From Brevundimonas subvibrioides ATCC 15264 (GTDB lineage: Bacteria > Pseudomonadota > Alphaproteobacteria > Caulobacterales > Caulobacteraceae), in NCBI RefSeq assembly GCF_000144605.1, contig NC_014375.1, positions 1,488,001 through 1,552,000 on the forward strand: DNA of 64,000 nt. The letters are read 5' to 3'. The notes under the pieces were generated by a model. The model did not search any database, was not told the origin of the DNA, and saw only the letters and a list, made by a program, of their open reading frames with translations. A program made the position numbers and the translations under genes. Positions within the stretch are counted from its first letter, which is position 1. Every line of letters starts with the position of its first letter. This document shows, one piece after another, positions 1-9,768 of the stretch.

Positions 1-273
<273 letters not shown>

Positions 274-295
274 AGAAACAAAGGCGGGATCCGAT

Positions 296-1048
296 ATGCG
301 CACGGGCGTGATCGCCAAGAAGCTGGGCATGACCCGCGTGTTCGCCGATGACGGCCAACACGTTCCGGTCACTGTGCTCCAGCTCGACGACTGTCAGGTC
401 GTCGGTCAACGCACTCAGGAGCGGGACGGCTACGTCGCCCTGCAGCTGGGTGCCGGGACCAAGAAGGCAAAGAACACCAACAAGGCTCAACGCACGACCT
501 TCGCCACGGCGGAAGTCGAGCCCAAGCACGTCGTCATGGAGTTCCGTGTTACGGACGACGCCATGATCGACGTCGGAGCGACCCTGTCGGCCGACCACTT
601 CGTCGTGGGCCAGAAGGTCGACATCCAGGGCGAGACGATCGGCAAGGGCTTCCAGGGCGGTATGAAGCGCTGGAACTTCGGCGGTCTGCGGGCGACGCAC
701 GGCGTGTCCGTCTCGCACCGTTCGCTGGGCTCCACCGGTCAGCGTCAGGATCCGGGCAAGACCTTCAAGGGCAAGAAGATGGCCGGTCAGCTCGGAAACG
801 AGACGATCACCACCCAGAACCTGACGATCGTCCGTGTCGACGCCGAGCGCGGCCTGATCCTGGTCAAGGGCGCTGTCCCCGGCCACGAAGGGTCGTGGGT
901 CAAGGTCCGCGACGCGCACAAGAAGACGCACGCCGACCTGCCGTTCCCCGGTTCGTTCAAGACCAAGGGCGGCGCTCAAGCCGCTCCGGCCGAGACGCCC
1001 GCTGAAGAGCAGGCCCCGGCCGAGACCGTCGAAGGCGGTGAAGCATGA
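296..1048 (+). CDS. rplC: 50S ribosomal protein L3
   Basis: 250 residues beginning [14 protein letters not shown], a classic L3 start. L3 binds near the 3' end of 23S rRNA and is an early assembly protein; its central loop reaches the peptidyl transferase centre (here around the [15 protein letters not shown] segment). ATG 296 was chosen because the in-frame GTG at 248 lies inside rpsJ and would add a non-conserved extension. The protein is about 40 residues longer than E. coli L3, through an Ala/Pro/Glu-rich tail common in Alphaproteobacteria. It overlaps rplD by 4 bases (ATGA), suggesting coupled translation. Confidence 0.98.
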   Translation: MRTGVIAKKLGMTRVFADDGQHVPVTVLQLDDCQVVGQRTQERDGYVALQLGAGTKKAKNTNKAQRTTFATAEVEPKHVVMEFRVTDDAMIDVGATLSADHFVVGQKVDIQGETIGKGFQGGMKRWNFGGLRATHGVSVSHRSLGSTGQRQDPGKTFKGKKMAGQLGNETITTQNLTIVRVDAERGLILVKGAVPGHEGSWVKVRDAHKKTHADLPFPGSFKTKGGAQAAPAETPAEEQAPAETVEGGEA

Positions 1049-1713
1049 AACTCTCGAGCATCAACCTTGACGGCAAGGCTGCCGGCGACGTCGAGCTGTC
1101 GGATGTCATCTTCGGCATCACCGACATCCGCGGCGACCTGCTAGCCCGCTACGTCAACTGGCAACTGGCCAAGCGCCGCGCCGGTACCCACAAGGTCCAG
1201 ACCCGGAACGAGAACTCTCGCACCGGCAAGAAGATGTACAAGCAAAAGGGCACCGGCGGCGCTCGTCACGGTTCGCGCCGTGCCCCGCAGTTCGTCGGCG
1301 GTTCGCGCGCCTTCGGCCCGATCGTCCGTGATCACGGCTTCGACCTTCCCAAGAAGGTCCGCGCCCTGGCCCTGCGTCATGCCCTGTCGTCCAAGGTCAA
1401 GACCGGCGATCTCGTCGTCGTCGACGCCCTGACCGTCAAGGAAGCCAAGACCTCGGCTCTGCGCGAGACGTTCGGCAAGCTGGGCTGGACCCGCACGCTG
1501 ATCATCGCCGGACCGGAAGTGGATGCGAACTTCGCCCTGGCGTCGCGCAACATCCCCCAGATCCACGTCCTGCCGAACGCCGGCCTGAACGTTTATGACA
1601 TCCTGCGCGCTGACAAGCTGGTGCTGACGAAGTCTGCCGTGGAGGCCATCGAGGCCACCTACGCCGACTACAAGCCCTCGCGTCGCGAGCAAGCCGAGAA
1701 GGAAGCCGCGTAA
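1045..1713 (+). CDS. rplD: 50S ribosomal protein L4
   Basis: 222 residues, about 20 more than E. coli L4. The long loop that lines the exit tunnel is recognisable ([20 protein letters not shown], residues about 65-85), followed by the globular RNA-binding part. In enterobacteria L4 represses its own operon through the mRNA leader. That leader would lie outside this window, so regulation cannot be judged. Starts inside the rplC stop and its own stop shares a base with the rplW start. Confidence 0.98.
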   Translation: MKLSSINLDGKAAGDVELSDVIFGITDIRGDLLARYVNWQLAKRRAGTHKVQTRNENSRTGKKMYKQKGTGGARHGSRRAPQFVGGSRAFGPIVRDHGFDLPKKVRALALRHALSSKVKTGDLVVVDALTVKEAKTSALRETFGKLGWTRTLIIAGPEVDANFALASRNIPQIHVLPNAGLNVYDILRADKLVLTKSAVEAIEATYADYKPSRREQAEKEAA

Positions 1714-2015
1714 TGGCCGCCGCTCCAACCGCCAAACACTACGACACCATCCTGTCGCCGATCATCACCGAGAAGGCGACGATCCTGTCGGAGCAGAACA
1801 AGGTCGTGTTCCGCGTCGCGGGCACCTCGACCAAGGACGAGATCGCCGCTGCGGTCGAAAGCCTGTTCAAGGTCAACGTCCTGAAGGTCAACACCCTGGT
1901 TCAAAAGGGCAAGACCAAGCGCTTCCGCGGCATCATGGGCCGTCGGGTCGACATCAAAAAAGCGATCGTGACGCTGGCTGAAGGCCAGTCGATCGACGTC
2001 ACGACGGGGCTCTAA
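1713..2015 (+). CDS. rplW: 50S ribosomal protein L23
   Basis: 100 residues, the normal size. L23 lies at the tunnel exit and is the docking point for trigger factor and the signal recognition particle. The N-terminal [15 protein letters not shown] is typical of L23, with the basic loop [14 protein letters not shown] near residues 65-78. Its ATG shares one base with the rplD stop (TAATG), and rplB follows after 4 bases. Confidence 0.97.
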   Translation: MAAAPTAKHYDTILSPIITEKATILSEQNKVVFRVAGTSTKDEIAAAVESLFKVNVLKVNTLVQKGKTKRFRGIMGRRVDIKKAIVTLAEGQSIDVTTGL

Positions 2016-2019
2016 ACAG

Positions 2020-2853
2020 ATGGCCTTGAAAACCTACAATCCGACATCGCCGGGCCGTCGCGCCCTGGTGCTGATCGACCGCTCGGAGCTCTTCAAGGGC
2101 CGTCCCGAGAAGTCGCTGACCGAAGGCCTGACCAAGTCGGGGGGACGTGGTCAGGGCGGTCGTATCGCCGTCCGCTTCCGCGGCGGTGGTGCCAAGCGCC
2201 TGTATCGCAAGATCGACTTCAAGCGTCGCAAGTTCCAGACGGCGACCGTCGAGCGGCTGGAGTACGACCCCAACCGTACCGCCTTCATCGCCCTCATCAC
2301 CTATGAGGACGGCGAAAAGGCCTACATCGTCGCGCCGCAACGCCTGAAGGCGGGCGACACGATCGTGGCCGGCGAAAAGACGGACGTTAAGCCCGGCAAC
2401 GCCATGCCGCTGCGCTCCATCCCCGTCGGCACCATCATCCACTGCGTGGAAATGAAGCCCGGCAAGGGCGCTCAGCTGGCCCGTTCGGCCGGTGCCTATG
2501 CCCAGCTGGTGGGTCGCGATCAGGGTTACGCCCAGATCCGCCTCGGCTCGGGCGAGCTGCGCATGGTCCTGGACGGCTGCATGGCCACGGTGGGCGCCGT
2601 TTCGAACGCCGACCACATGAACCAGAACCTCGGCAAGGCCGGTCGCGTTCGTCACATGGGCTTCCGTCCGCACGTTCGCGGCGTCGCCATGAACCCGGTC
2701 GACCACCCGCACGGTGGTGGTGAAGGCAAGACGTCCGGCGGCCGGACCCCGGTCACGCCGTGGGGCAAGGACACCAAGGGTACCCGCACCCGCAAGAACA
2801 AGGCGACGGATCGCTTCATCATCCGTAGCCGCCACCTCAAGAAGGCTCGCTAA
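2020..2853 (+). CDS. rplB: 50S ribosomal protein L2
   Basis: 277 residues against 273 in E. coli. L2 is a primary 23S rRNA binder, needed for subunit joining and peptidyl transferase activity. Visible landmarks are the N-terminal [14 protein letters not shown], the [17 protein letters not shown] region, and the conserved C-terminal [16 protein letters not shown] segment, whose histidine sits near the catalytic centre. Two bases separate it from rpsS. Confidence 0.99.
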   Translation: MALKTYNPTSPGRRALVLIDRSELFKGRPEKSLTEGLTKSGGRGQGGRIAVRFRGGGAKRLYRKIDFKRRKFQTATVERLEYDPNRTAFIALITYEDGEKAYIVAPQRLKAGDTIVAGEKTDVKPGNAMPLRSIPVGTIIHCVEMKPGKGAQLARSAGAYAQLVGRDQGYAQIRLGSGELRMVLDGCMATVGAVSNADHMNQNLGKAGRVRHMGFRPHVRGVAMNPVDHPHGGGEGKTSGGRTPVTPWGKDTKGTRTRKNKATDRFIIRSRHLKKAR

Positions 2854-2855
2854 AG

Positions 2856-3134
2856 ATGGCCCGTTCCTCCTGGAAAGGCCCGTTCGTCGACGGGTATCTG
2901 CTCAAGAAGGCCGACGCCGTTTCGACGTCGGGCCGCAAGGACGTGATCAAGACCTGGTCGCGCCGCTCCACCATCCTGCCGCAGTTCGTCGGTCTGACGT
3001 TCGGTGTCCACAACGGTCACAAGCACGTCCCCGTGCACGTGAACGAGGACATGGTCGGCATGAAACTGGGCGAGTTCTCGCCCACCCGTTCGTTCCCCGG
3101 CCACGCCGCGGACAAGAAAGCGAAGCGGAAGTAA
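2856..3134 (+). CDS. rpsS: 30S ribosomal protein S19
   Basis: 92 residues, exactly the usual length. S19 forms a complex with S13 in the head of the small subunit and contacts the A-site finger of the large subunit. It begins [18 protein letters not shown] and ends in the lysine-rich tail KKAKRK, both typical. It lies between rplB and rplV with one- to two-base gaps, so it is translated within the S10 operon. Confidence 0.98.
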   Translation: MARSSWKGPFVDGYLLKKADAVSTSGRKDVIKTWSRRSTILPQFVGLTFGVHNGHKHVPVHVNEDMVGMKLGEFSPTRSFPGHAADKKAKRK

Positions 3135-3135
3135 C

Positions 3136-3516
3136 ATGCCCAAGACCAACAACACCCGCCGCGTCGGCGAAACGGAAGCGCGCGCCAAGCTGACGAACGT
3201 CCGCATCAGCCCGCAGAAGCTGAACCTGGTCGCCCAGTCCATCCGTGGCCTGCCGGTCCAGAAGGCCCTGAACGAGCTGGAATTCAGCCGCAAGCGCATC
3301 TCGGACGACGTCCGCAAGGTGCTCTACAGCGCCGTGTCGAACGCCGAGAACAACCACAACCTGGACATCGACAGCCTGGTCGTTGCCGAGGCCTTCGTGG
3401 GCAAGAACCTGGTGATGAAGCGTTTCGCGAGCCGTGCTCGTGGCCGTTCGTCCCGCATCCTGAAACCGTTCAGCGAGATCACCATCGTGGTCCGTGAAGC
3501 CGGCGAGGCCGCCTGA
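3136..3516 (+). CDS. rplV: 50S ribosomal protein L22
   Basis: 126 residues, with an N-terminal extension of about 15 residues relative to the 110-residue E. coli protein. L22 spans the large subunit; its beta-hairpin narrows the exit tunnel and is a known site of macrolide-resistance changes. The hairpin is seen as [20 protein letters not shown] (residues about 82-105). The stop codon shares a base with the rpsC ATG. Confidence 0.98.
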   Translation: MPKTNNTRRVGETEARAKLTNVRISPQKLNLVAQSIRGLPVQKALNELEFSRKRISDDVRKVLYSAVSNAENNHNLDIDSLVVAEAFVGKNLVMKRFASRARGRSSRILKPFSEITIVVREAGEAA

Positions 3517-4268
3517 TGGGTCAGAAAATCAATCCGATCGGTTTCCGCCTCGGCGTGAACCGTACCTGGGACAGCCGCTGGTTCGCCGACGGCCCGTCCT
3601 ACGCCCGTCTGCTGCACCAGGACCTGGCGCTGCGCACGTGGCTGAAGGAGCGTCTGAACGCCGCCGGCGTCTCGCGCATCATCATCGAGCGTCCGCACAA
3701 GAAGTGCCGCGTGACGATCTATGCCGCCCGTCCGGGCGTCGTGATCGGCAAGAAGGGCGCCGACATCGAGAAGCTCCGCAAGGACATCTCGGCCCGCACC
3801 GAGGGTGAAGTTCACCTGAACATCGTCGAAGTGCGCAAGCCCGAGACCGACGCCCAGCTGATCGCCGAGAACATCGCGCAGCAGCTGGAACGCCGGATCG
3901 CCTTCCGCCGCGCCATGAAGCGTTCGATGCAGTCGGCCATGCGCCTGGGTGCCAAGGGCGTCCGCATTAACGTCTCGGGTCGCCTCGGCGGTGCCGAAAT
4001 CGCGCGGATGGAATGGTATCGCGAAGGCCGCGTGCCGCTGCACACCCTGCGCGCCGATATCGACTACGGCTTCATCGAGGCCAAGACGACCTACGGCATC
4101 ATCGGTGTGAAGGTCTGGGTCTTCAAGGGTGAAGTCCTGGAACACGATCCGATGGCGCAGGACAAGCGCTGGGCTCTGGAAGCGGCCGGTCCGTCGTCGA
4201 ACGAAGGCCGTGGTGGTGATCGCGGCGGTCGTAACGACCGCGGTCAACGTCGCGGGCGTGAGGGCTAA
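3516..4268 (+). CDS. rpsC: 30S ribosomal protein S3
   Basis: 250 residues. S3 lies at the mRNA entry channel and takes part in the ribosome's mRNA helicase activity. It has an N-terminal KH domain with the GKKG motif ([14 protein letters not shown], about residues 68-81) and a C-terminal domain containing [12 protein letters not shown]. The last 25 residues are an Arg/Gly-rich tail longer than in E. coli S3 (233 residues). That tail is probably disordered and RNA-binding; this is inferred from composition. Confidence 0.98.
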   Translation: MGQKINPIGFRLGVNRTWDSRWFADGPSYARLLHQDLALRTWLKERLNAAGVSRIIIERPHKKCRVTIYAARPGVVIGKKGADIEKLRKDISARTEGEVHLNIVEVRKPETDAQLIAENIAQQLERRIAFRRAMKRSMQSAMRLGAKGVRINVSGRLGGAEIARMEWYREGRVPLHTLRADIDYGFIEAKTTYGIIGVKVWVFKGEVLEHDPMAQDKRWALEAAGPSSNEGRGGDRGGRNDRGQRRGREG

Positions 4269-4271
4269 GTC

Positions 4272-4712
4272 ATGCTGCAACCGAAGAAAACCAAGTATCG
4301 CAAGGCCTTCAAGGGCCGCATCCACGGCGCTGCCAAGGGCGGCTTCTCGCTGAACTTCGGGTCCTACGGCCTGAAGACGCTGGAGCCGGAACGCATCACC
4401 GCGCGTCAGATCGAGGCGGCCCGCCGCGCGATCACCCGCCAGATGAAGCGTCAGGGCCGGGTCTGGATCCGCGTGTTCCCGGACGTTCCCGTCTCGGGCA
4501 AGCCTGCCGAAGTCCGTATGGGCAAGGGCAAGGGCGCGGTGGATCACTGGGCGGCGCGCTGCCACCCGGGCCGGATCCTGTTCGAAATCGACGGCGTTGC
4601 CGACGACGTGGCCCGTGAGGCCCTGCGTCTGGGTGCCGCCAAGCTGCCGGTCCGCACCAAGGTGGTCACCCGCCTGGACGCCGGTGTCTCGCACGTGGAG
4701 CACGTCGCCTGA
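4272..4712 (+). CDS. rplP: 50S ribosomal protein L16
   Basis: 146 residues. L16 helps organise the A-site and the binding of 5S rRNA to the central protuberance. The family signatures [12 protein letters not shown] at the N-terminus and [13 protein letters not shown] in the middle are clear. The protein is about 10 residues longer than E. coli L16 at its C-terminus. Its stop overlaps the rpmC start (TGATG arrangement, one shared base). Confidence 0.98.
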   Translation: MLQPKKTKYRKAFKGRIHGAAKGGFSLNFGSYGLKTLEPERITARQIEAARRAITRQMKRQGRVWIRVFPDVPVSGKPAEVRMGKGKGAVDHWAARCHPGRILFEIDGVADDVAREALRLGAAKLPVRTKVVTRLDAGVSHVEHVA

Positions 4713-4909
4713 TGACCAAGATCGCCGATCTCCGCTCCCAGACGAACGACCAGCTGGGCGACCAGCTGCTGTCGCTCAAGAAGGAGCAGTTCAACCTGCG
4801 CTTCCAGGCCGCCACCGGCCAGATGGAAAAGACTCACCGCGTCGGTGAAGTCCGCAAAGACATCGCCCGCATCTCCACGCTTCTGCGTGAGAAGCGCTCG
4901 GCTTCGTAA
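4712..4909 (+). CDS. rpmC: 50S ribosomal protein L29
   Basis: 65 residues, as expected for this two-helix protein that sits beside L23 at the tunnel exit and contributes to trigger factor and SRP docking. The region [19 protein letters not shown] (residues about 20-38) is the L29 signature. It starts on the last base of rplP and is followed 9 bases later by rpsQ. Confidence 0.96.
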   Translation: MTKIADLRSQTNDQLGDQLLSLKKEQFNLRFQAATGQMEKTHRVGEVRKDIARISTLLREKRSAS

Positions 4910-4918
4910 GGAAACCCC

Positions 4919-5170
4919 ATGCCCAAACGTATTCTCGAAGGCGTGGTCGTGTCCGACAAGGGCGACAAGACCGTCGTCGTCGTCGTCCAACGCACGCTGC
5001 TGCACCCGGTCATGAAAAAGATCGTGCGCCTGTCCAAGAAGTACCACGCCCACGATGAAGCGAACGCCTTCAAGGAAGGCGACGTCGCCCGCATTCGTGA
5101 GTGCGCCCCGAAATCCAAGCTGAAGCGTTGGGAGGTCCTCTCGAAGGACACCCCGGCCTCGGCGTCGTAA
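4919..5170 (+). CDS. rpsQ: 30S ribosomal protein S17
   Basis: 83 residues, an OB-fold primary binder of 16S rRNA in the body of the 30S subunit. The segment [16 protein letters not shown] near the N-terminus and [20 protein letters not shown] (middle) are the standard S17 motifs. This is the last gene of the S10 operon; an 18-base gap separates it from rplN, the first gene of the spc block. Confidence 0.97.
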   Translation: MPKRILEGVVVSDKGDKTVVVVVQRTLLHPVMKKIVRLSKKYHAHDEANAFKEGDVARIRECAPKSKLKRWEVLSKDTPASAS

Positions 5171-5188
5171 TCAGAAGGATCTGATCAT

Positions 5189-5557
5189 ATGATCCAGATG
5201 CAAACTAACCTGGAGGTGGCCGACAACTCGGGCGCTCGCCGGGTCATGTGCATCAAGGTGTTGGGCGGCGCAGGCCGTCGCTACGCCTCGGTGGGTGACA
5301 CGATCGTCGCCTCGGTCAAGGAAGCCATTCCTCGCGGCCGCGTGAAAAAGGGTGAAGTGGTTCGCGCCATCGTCGTGCGCACCGCCAAGGACATCCAGCG
5401 CAAGGACGGCTCGGTCATCCGTTTCGACAAGTCGGCCGCCGTCATCGTCAACAAGCAGAACGAGCCCGTCGGCACGCGGATCTTCGGCCCGGTTCCCCGC
5501 GAACTGCGCGCCAAGAACCACATGAAGATCATCTCGCTGGCTCCGGAGGTTCTGTAG
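5189..5557 (+). CDS. rplN: 50S ribosomal protein L14
   Basis: 122 residues, normal length. L14 forms part of the subunit interface and contacts the RsfS silencing factor in other bacteria. It begins [21 protein letters not shown], the family's most conserved stretch, and contains [18 protein letters not shown]. First gene of the spc section; the gap before it (5171-5188) is too short for a separate promoter, so it is probably cotranscribed with the S10 genes. Confidence 0.98.
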   Translation: MIQMQTNLEVADNSGARRVMCIKVLGGAGRRYASVGDTIVASVKEAIPRGRVKKGEVVRAIVVRTAKDIQRKDGSVIRFDKSAAVIVNKQNEPVGTRIFGPVPRELRAKNHMKIISLAPEVL

Positions 5558-5559
5558 TC

Positions 5560-5868
5560 ATGGCCGCCAAGATCAAGAAGGGCGACCGCGTCGTCGTCCT
5601 GGCCGGAAAAGACAAGGGCCGCACTGGCGAAGTCGCCAAGGTCCTGCCGACCGAGAACCGCGTGATGGTGACCGGGATCAACATGGTCCAGCGCCACACC
5701 CGTCCGTCCCAGGGTGACCCCCAGGGCGGTATCAAGAACAAGGAAGCGTCGCTTCACCTGTCGAACGTCGCGATCGCCGACGCCAACGGCAAGGCCAGCC
5801 GCGTCGGCTTCCGCATGGAAGGCGACAAGAAGGTTCGCTTTGCCAAGACGACGGGAGACGTCATCTGA
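5560..5868 (+). CDS. rplX: 50S ribosomal protein L24
   Basis: 102 residues with an N-terminal KOW motif ([19 protein letters not shown], residues about 6-24), which binds 23S rRNA. L24 initiates large-subunit assembly. The stop shares a base with the rplE start codon, indicating coupled translation. No anomalies. Confidence 0.97.
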   Translation: MAAKIKKGDRVVVLAGKDKGRTGEVAKVLPTENRVMVTGINMVQRHTRPSQGDPQGGIKNKEASLHLSNVAIADANGKASRVGFRMEGDKKVRFAKTTGDVI

Positions 5869-6428
5869 TGGCCGATACGAAATACACCCCCCGCCTGAAG
5901 GGCGACTACAACGAGCGCATCAAGGGCGTGATGACCGAGAAGTTCGGTTACACCAACCCGATGCAGCTGCCGCGTCTGGACAAGATCGTCCTGAACATGG
6001 GCATCGGCGAAGCCGTCGCTGACTCCAAGAAGGCCAATGCGGCCCTCAAGGATCTGACGCAGATCGCCGGCCAGAAGGCGGTTCCGACCAAGGCCCGCAC
6101 CTCCATCGCCGGCTTCAAGCTGCGCGAAGGCATGATCATCGGCGGCAAGGTCACCCTGCGCGGCGACCAGATGTACGAGTTCCTGGACCGTCTGATCACG
6201 ATCGCCCTGCCGCGCGTGAAGGACTTCCGGGGCCTGAAGCCCACGTCGTTCGACGGCCGCGGCAACTACGCCATGGGTCTGAAGGAGCACATCGTGTTCC
6301 CGGAGATCAACTATGACCAGATCGATCAGATGTGGGGCATGGATATCATCGTCTGCACCACGGCTCGGACCGACGACGAGGCGCGCGCGCTTCTGACCGA
6401 GTTCAAGTTCCCGTTCGTGAAGAACTGA
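5868..6428 (+). CDS. rplE: 50S ribosomal protein L5
   Basis: 186 residues. L5 binds 5S rRNA and forms the bridge to S13 in the small subunit head. The motifs [14 protein letters not shown] (residues about 35-48) and [20 protein letters not shown] are diagnostic. Slightly longer at the N-terminus than E. coli L5 (179). Nineteen bases separate it from rpsN. Confidence 0.98.
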   Translation: MADTKYTPRLKGDYNERIKGVMTEKFGYTNPMQLPRLDKIVLNMGIGEAVADSKKANAALKDLTQIAGQKAVPTKARTSIAGFKLREGMIIGGKVTLRGDQMYEFLDRLITIALPRVKDFRGLKPTSFDGRGNYAMGLKEHIVFPEINYDQIDQMWGMDIIVCTTARTDDEARALLTEFKFPFVKN

Positions 6429-6447
6429 GCGGGAAGGGAAAAGCACA

Positions 6448-6753
6448 ATGGCTAAGAAAAGCGCCGTGAACCGCAACGAGATGGTGAAAGCCCTCGTCGC
6501 CAAATATGCCTCCAAGCGCGCCGCGCTGAAGGCGACCGCCAACGACGAGAGCCTGCCTCTGGAAGAGCGTTTCGACGCCCGCCTGAAGCTGGCCGAGCTG
6601 CCGCGCAACTCGGCGGCCGTCCGGATCCGCAACCGCTGCGAAGTGACGGGCCGTCCGCGGGCCTTCTATCGCAAGCTGAAGATGAGCCGGATCGCGCTTC
6701 GCGAACTCGGCAACCTGGGCCAGATCCCGGGCCTGACGAAGTCCAGCTGGTAA
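6448..6753 (+). CDS. rpsN: 30S ribosomal protein S14 (zinc-independent form)
   Basis: 101 residues, the long zinc-independent form of S14. The CxxC pairs of the short zinc form are absent; the only cysteine lies in the conserved [17 protein letters not shown] segment near residue 60. S14 is in the 30S head close to S3 and S10. The start has a good upstream purine stretch (gggaaggg at 6430-6437). Confidence 0.98.
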   Translation: MAKKSAVNRNEMVKALVAKYASKRAALKATANDESLPLEERFDARLKLAELPRNSAAVRIRNRCEVTGRPRAFYRKLKMSRIALRELGNLGQIPGLTKSSW

Positions 6754-6768
6754 GGGGAGCGAACAGAC

Positions 6769-7167
6769 ATGATGATCAACGATCCCCTGAGCGACATGAT
6801 CGCTCGCATGAAGAACGCGGCCATGCGCAAGCGTTCCAAAGTGCTCACCCCGGCCTCCCGTCTGCGCCAGCGCGTCCTCGACGTGCTGCAGGACGAAGGC
6901 TACATCCGCGGCTATTCGCTGGTTCAGAACCCCGGTGAATTCCCGCAGTTCGAGATCGAGCTCAAGTACTTTGACGGCCAGCCGGTCATCGCCGAGATCG
7001 CACGCGTGTCCAAGCCGGGCCGCCGCGTCTACTCGGCGATCTCCGACCTGAAGCCGATCAAGAACGGCCTGGGCATCTCGATCCTTTCGACTTCTAAGGG
7101 CGTCATGTCCGACGCTGCCGCTCGCGACGCCAACGTCGGCGGCGAAGTCCTCTGCAGGGTCTACTAA
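6769..7167 (+). CDS. rpsH: 30S ribosomal protein S8
   Basis: 132 residues. S8 binds helix 21 of 16S rRNA and in E. coli represses the spc operon by binding an mRNA mimic near rplE. The N-terminus [14 protein letters not shown] and C-terminal GGEVLCRVY are signatures. Two adjacent ATG codons (6769 and 6772) are possible starts; the second would give the more usual 131-residue protein, and sequence alone does not decide between them. Confidence 0.97.
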   Translation: MMINDPLSDMIARMKNAAMRKRSKVLTPASRLRQRVLDVLQDEGYIRGYSLVQNPGEFPQFEIELKYFDGQPVIAEIARVSKPGRRVYSAISDLKPIKNGLGISILSTSKGVMSDAAARDANVGGEVLCRVY

Positions 7168-7169
7168 AG

Positions 7170-7703
7170 ATGTCCCGTATCGGAAAACGTCCCATCACCG
7201 TGCCGAAAGGCGTGACCGTCACCATCGACGGCCAGACCATCACCGTGAAAGGCCCCAAGGCCGAGCGGTCCTGGACCCTGGCCGAAGAGGTCGAGCTGAC
7301 CCAGAACGACGGCGAGCTGAGCCTGGCGATCCGCGCCGACACCCAGCGCGCCCGCGCGATGTGGGGTCTGTCGCGGACCTTGGTCGACAACATGGTCGTC
7401 GGTGTCACCGACGGCTTCGAGCGCACGCTCGAGCTGGTCGGCGTGGGTTACCGCGCCGCCATGAAGGGCAATGACCTGTCGCTTCAGCTGGGCTTCTCGC
7501 ATGAAGTGAACGTGGTGGCTCCGGCCGGCGTGACCTTCGCGGTGCCCAAGCAGACCGAGATCAAGATCTCCGGCCCCGACAAGCAAGTGGTCGGTGAACT
7601 GGCGGCCAACATCCGCAAGCTGCGTCCGCCGGAGCCCTACAAGGGCAAGGGCGTCCGTTACGCCGGCGAGAAGGTGCGTCGCAAGGAAGGCAAGAAGAAG
7701 TAA
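7170..7703 (+). CDS. rplF: 50S ribosomal protein L6
   Basis: 177 residues, same as E. coli. L6 lies near the GTPase-associated centre and sarcin-ricin loop. It begins [15 protein letters not shown] and ends with the conserved motif [22 protein letters not shown] spread over residues about 155-177. Two bases separate it from rpsH and three from rplR. Confidence 0.98.
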   Translation: MSRIGKRPITVPKGVTVTIDGQTITVKGPKAERSWTLAEEVELTQNDGELSLAIRADTQRARAMWGLSRTLVDNMVVGVTDGFERTLELVGVGYRAAMKGNDLSLQLGFSHEVNVVAPAGVTFAVPKQTEIKISGPDKQVVGELAANIRKLRPPEPYKGKGVRYAGEKVRRKEGKKK

Positions 7704-7706
7704 GCC

Positions 7707-8069
7707 ATGGCAACGACCCTCAAGCAAAAAGCCGCCAAGCGCACCGAGCGCAACCGCCGCCGCCTCAAGGCGATGGGCAACGGTCGCCTGCGCCTGTCCG
7801 TGCACCGTTCGGACAAGAACATCTCGGCCCAGATCATCGACGACACCCAGGGCATCACGGTCGCCTCGGCCTCTTCGCTGGAAGGCGACAAGGCCGGAAC
7901 CTCGAAGGGCTCCAACAAGGAGGCCGCTGCCGCCATCGGCAAGCTGGTCGCCGAGCGCGCCATCGAGAAGGGCATCAAGGACGTGGTCTTCGATCGCGGT
8001 GGCTACATCTATCACGGACGGGTGAAGGCGCTGGCGGATGCCGCGCGTGAAGCCGGCCTGAACTTCTAA
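7707..8069 (+). CDS. rplR: 50S ribosomal protein L18
   Basis: 120 residues. L18 is one of the 5S rRNA-binding proteins of the central protuberance. A basic N-terminus ([16 protein letters not shown]) precedes the conserved [18 protein letters not shown] and the C-terminal [26 protein letters not shown]. Normal length and normal operon position between rplF and rpsE. Confidence 0.98.
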   Translation: MATTLKQKAAKRTERNRRRLKAMGNGRLRLSVHRSDKNISAQIIDDTQGITVASASSLEGDKAGTSKGSNKEAAAAIGKLVAERAIEKGIKDVVFDRGGYIYHGRVKALADAAREAGLNF

Positions 8070-8079
8070 GGACCGACAG

Positions 8080-8706
8080 ATGGCCCAAGCACCCCAACGT
8101 GGCGGCGGACAAGGCGGCAACGACCGCAACCGTCGCGACAACCGCAACGCCCCCGCTGTCGACGGTCCGGATTCGGACATCGTCGAGAAGCTGGTGCACA
8201 TCAACCGCGTCGCCGCCACCGTCAAAGGCGGCCGTCGCTTCTCCTTCGCAGCCCTGATGGTCGTCGGTGACGGCAAGGGTCGCGTGGGCTTCGGTCACGG
8301 CAAGGCACGCGAAGTGCCGGAAGCCATCCGCAAGGCGACCGAAGAAGCCAAGAAGACGATGATCCGCGTGCCGCTGCGCGAGAACCGCACCCTGCACCAC
8401 GACGGCAACGGCCGTTGGGGCGCCGGCAAGATCATGATGCGCGCTGCCCCTCCCGGCACCGGCGTGATCGCGGGTGGTCCGATGCGCGCCGTCCTGGAAA
8501 CCCTCGGCGTCGCCGACGTGGTGGCCAAGTCGACCGGCTCGTCCAACCCCTACAACATGATCCGCGCGACGTTCGAGGCACTGAAAGTCCAGTCCTCGCC
8601 GCGTCAGGTCGCCTCCAAGCGTGGCAAGAAGGTCTCCGACCTGATGGGCCGCCGCAACGACGGCGCCTCGGCCATCGAGGCCGCGCCCGAAGCCGTGGAG
8701 TCCTGA
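8080..8706 (+). CDS. rpsE: 30S ribosomal protein S5
   Basis: 208 residues against 167 in E. coli. The core carries the double-stranded RNA-binding S5 motif ([20 protein letters not shown], residues about 37-56) and [17 protein letters not shown]5 helps set decoding accuracy at the mRNA entry channel. The extra length is a Gly/Asn/Arg-rich N-terminal extension (residues 1-25) and an acidic/Ala-rich tail, both common in Alphaproteobacteria. Two bases separate its stop from rpmD. Confidence 0.98.
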   Translation: MAQAPQRGGGQGGNDRNRRDNRNAPAVDGPDSDIVEKLVHINRVAATVKGGRRFSFAALMVVGDGKGRVGFGHGKAREVPEAIRKATEEAKKTMIRVPLRENRTLHHDGNGRWGAGKIMMRAAPPGTGVIAGGPMRAVLETLGVADVVAKSTGSSNPYNMIRATFEALKVQSSPRQVASKRGKKVSDLMGRRNDGASAIEAAPEAVES

Positions 8707-8708
8707 TT

Positions 8709-8888
8709 ATGGCTACCGTCACCGTCAAGCAGACCGGTTCGCCGATCCGCCGCAAGAACGACCAGCGCGCCACCCTGGTGGGCCTGGGTCTGAACCGCAT
8801 GGGCCGCGAGTCCACGCTGGAAGACACCCCCTCGGTTCGCGGGATGATCGCCAAGGTCGCCCACCTGACCGAGATCGTCGAAAAGTAA
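8709..8888 (+). CDS. rpmD: 50S ribosomal protein L30
   Basis: 59 residues, as usual for the bacterial L30. The sequence runs from [20 protein letters not shown] to [15 protein letters not shown]. Start ATG 8709 was chosen because it lies just after the rpsE stop and gives the expected size; the same frame is open further upstream but overlaps rpsE. It is followed by an unusual 176-base gap with repeat hairpins before rplO. Confidence 0.97.
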   Translation: MATVTVKQTGSPIRRKNDQRATLVGLGLNRMGRESTLEDTPSVRGMIAKVAHLTEIVEK

Positions 8889-8900
8889 TTGCGTAAATGG

Positions 8901-8966
8901 CCCTCTCCCTGACGGGGGAGGGCGTCGCCCTTGCGGTGACAGGGTGGGGGCGGCTATAGGCCGCCC
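8901..8966. repeat. Two palindromic hairpins in the rpmD-rplO gap
   Basis: The 176-base gap inside the ribosomal operon holds two stem-loops. The first pairs CCCTCTCCC (8901-8909) with GGGGGAGGG (8914-8922) around a TGAC loop, with one wobble pair. The second pairs GGGCGGC (8948-8954) with GCCGCCC (8960-8966). The CCCTCTCCC motif recurs in intergenic repeats elsewhere in the window (58.4 and 63.8 kb), so this looks like a dispersed repeat. Neither stem has a full T-tract. Confidence 0.7.
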
Positions 8967-9064
8967 TTCATCGCGTTCCGGGGTCGGATCCGTCCGTTCC
9001 CAAATGAAAATCAAAGCCGAGTCTGGCCGCGCGCCAGGCGCTAGAACCCGAAAGGATCAGGCAC

Positions 9065-9658
9065 ATGAAACTGAATGAAATCCGCGACAACGAGGGCGCT
9101 CACAAGAAGCGCATGCGCGTCGGCCGCGGCCCGGGTTCGGGCAAGGGCAAGACCGCCGGTCGCGGCGTCAAGGGTCAGAAGTCGCGTTCGGGCGTCGCCA
9201 TCGGCGGGTTCGAAGGCGGCCAGATGCCGCTGTACATGCGGATGCCCAAGCGCGGCTTCAACAATCCCAACGCCCTGAAGCTGGCCGAAGTGAACCTGTG
9301 GCGCCTGCAGGACGCCGTCGATGCCGGCAAGCTGGATGCCAAGGGCGAGATCAAGGGCGACGCCCTGGTCGCCGCCGGCGTGATCCGCCGCGTCAAGGAC
9401 GGCGTGCGTATCCTGGGTACCGGTGAAGTGAAGTCGGCCCTGACGCTGGTCGTCTGGTCGGCCTCGGCCGGTGCCATCAAGGCGATCGAAGCCGCCGGTG
9501 GCTCGGTCGTCCAGGAGCGGATCGCCGCCGAAGCCAAGGCCGCCGCGCGCGTCGAGAAGCGCAACGCCGCCAAGGGCAAGGTGCCCGCCGCCAAGGCACC
9601 GCGTGGCGATGCCAACAAGATCTCGGCACGCACGACCCGCACGGCTTCGAAAGCCTAA
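9065..9658 (+). CDS. rplO: 50S ribosomal protein L15
   Basis: 197 residues, much longer than the 144 of E. coli. The N-terminal [21 protein letters not shown] and the glycine-rich [18 protein letters not shown] are the L15 signature. The additional length is a basic Ala/Lys/Arg-rich tail (from about residue 155), probably disordered. L15 is a late-assembly large-subunit protein. The start at 9065 follows a purine-rich AAAGGAT sequence about 8 bases upstream. Confidence 0.97.
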   Translation: MKLNEIRDNEGAHKKRMRVGRGPGSGKGKTAGRGVKGQKSRSGVAIGGFEGGQMPLYMRMPKRGFNNPNALKLAEVNLWRLQDAVDAGKLDAKGEIKGDALVAAGVIRRVKDGVRILGTGEVKSALTLVVWSASAGAIKAIEAAGGSVVQERIAAEAKAAARVEKRNAAKGKVPAAKAPRGDANKISARTTRTASKA

Positions 9659-9673
9659 CAATAAAAGCACGGG

Positions 9674-9698
9674 GGGCGGTCTCGCTAAGAGGCCGCCC
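9674..9698 (+). terminator. Hairpin between rplO and secY, weak terminator or processing site
   Basis: GGGCGGTCT (9674-9682) pairs with AGGCCGCCC (9690-9698), with one G-U pair and a 7-base loop. Only TT follows, so strong intrinsic termination is unlikely. It may modulate read-through from the ribosomal genes into secY or be a processing site. Confidence 0.35.
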
Positions 9699-9768
9699 TT
9701 CGCCTATCTGGACGTTGGCCCCGGATTCGTTCGATCGGCCGCGTACTGATCAGTCGGGGTAACGACAC

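Noticed and set aside
9674..9698. Strong terminator between rplO and secY
   Set aside because: The stem is good but only two T residues follow, and secY has no convincing own promoter in the gap; read-through is more likely.
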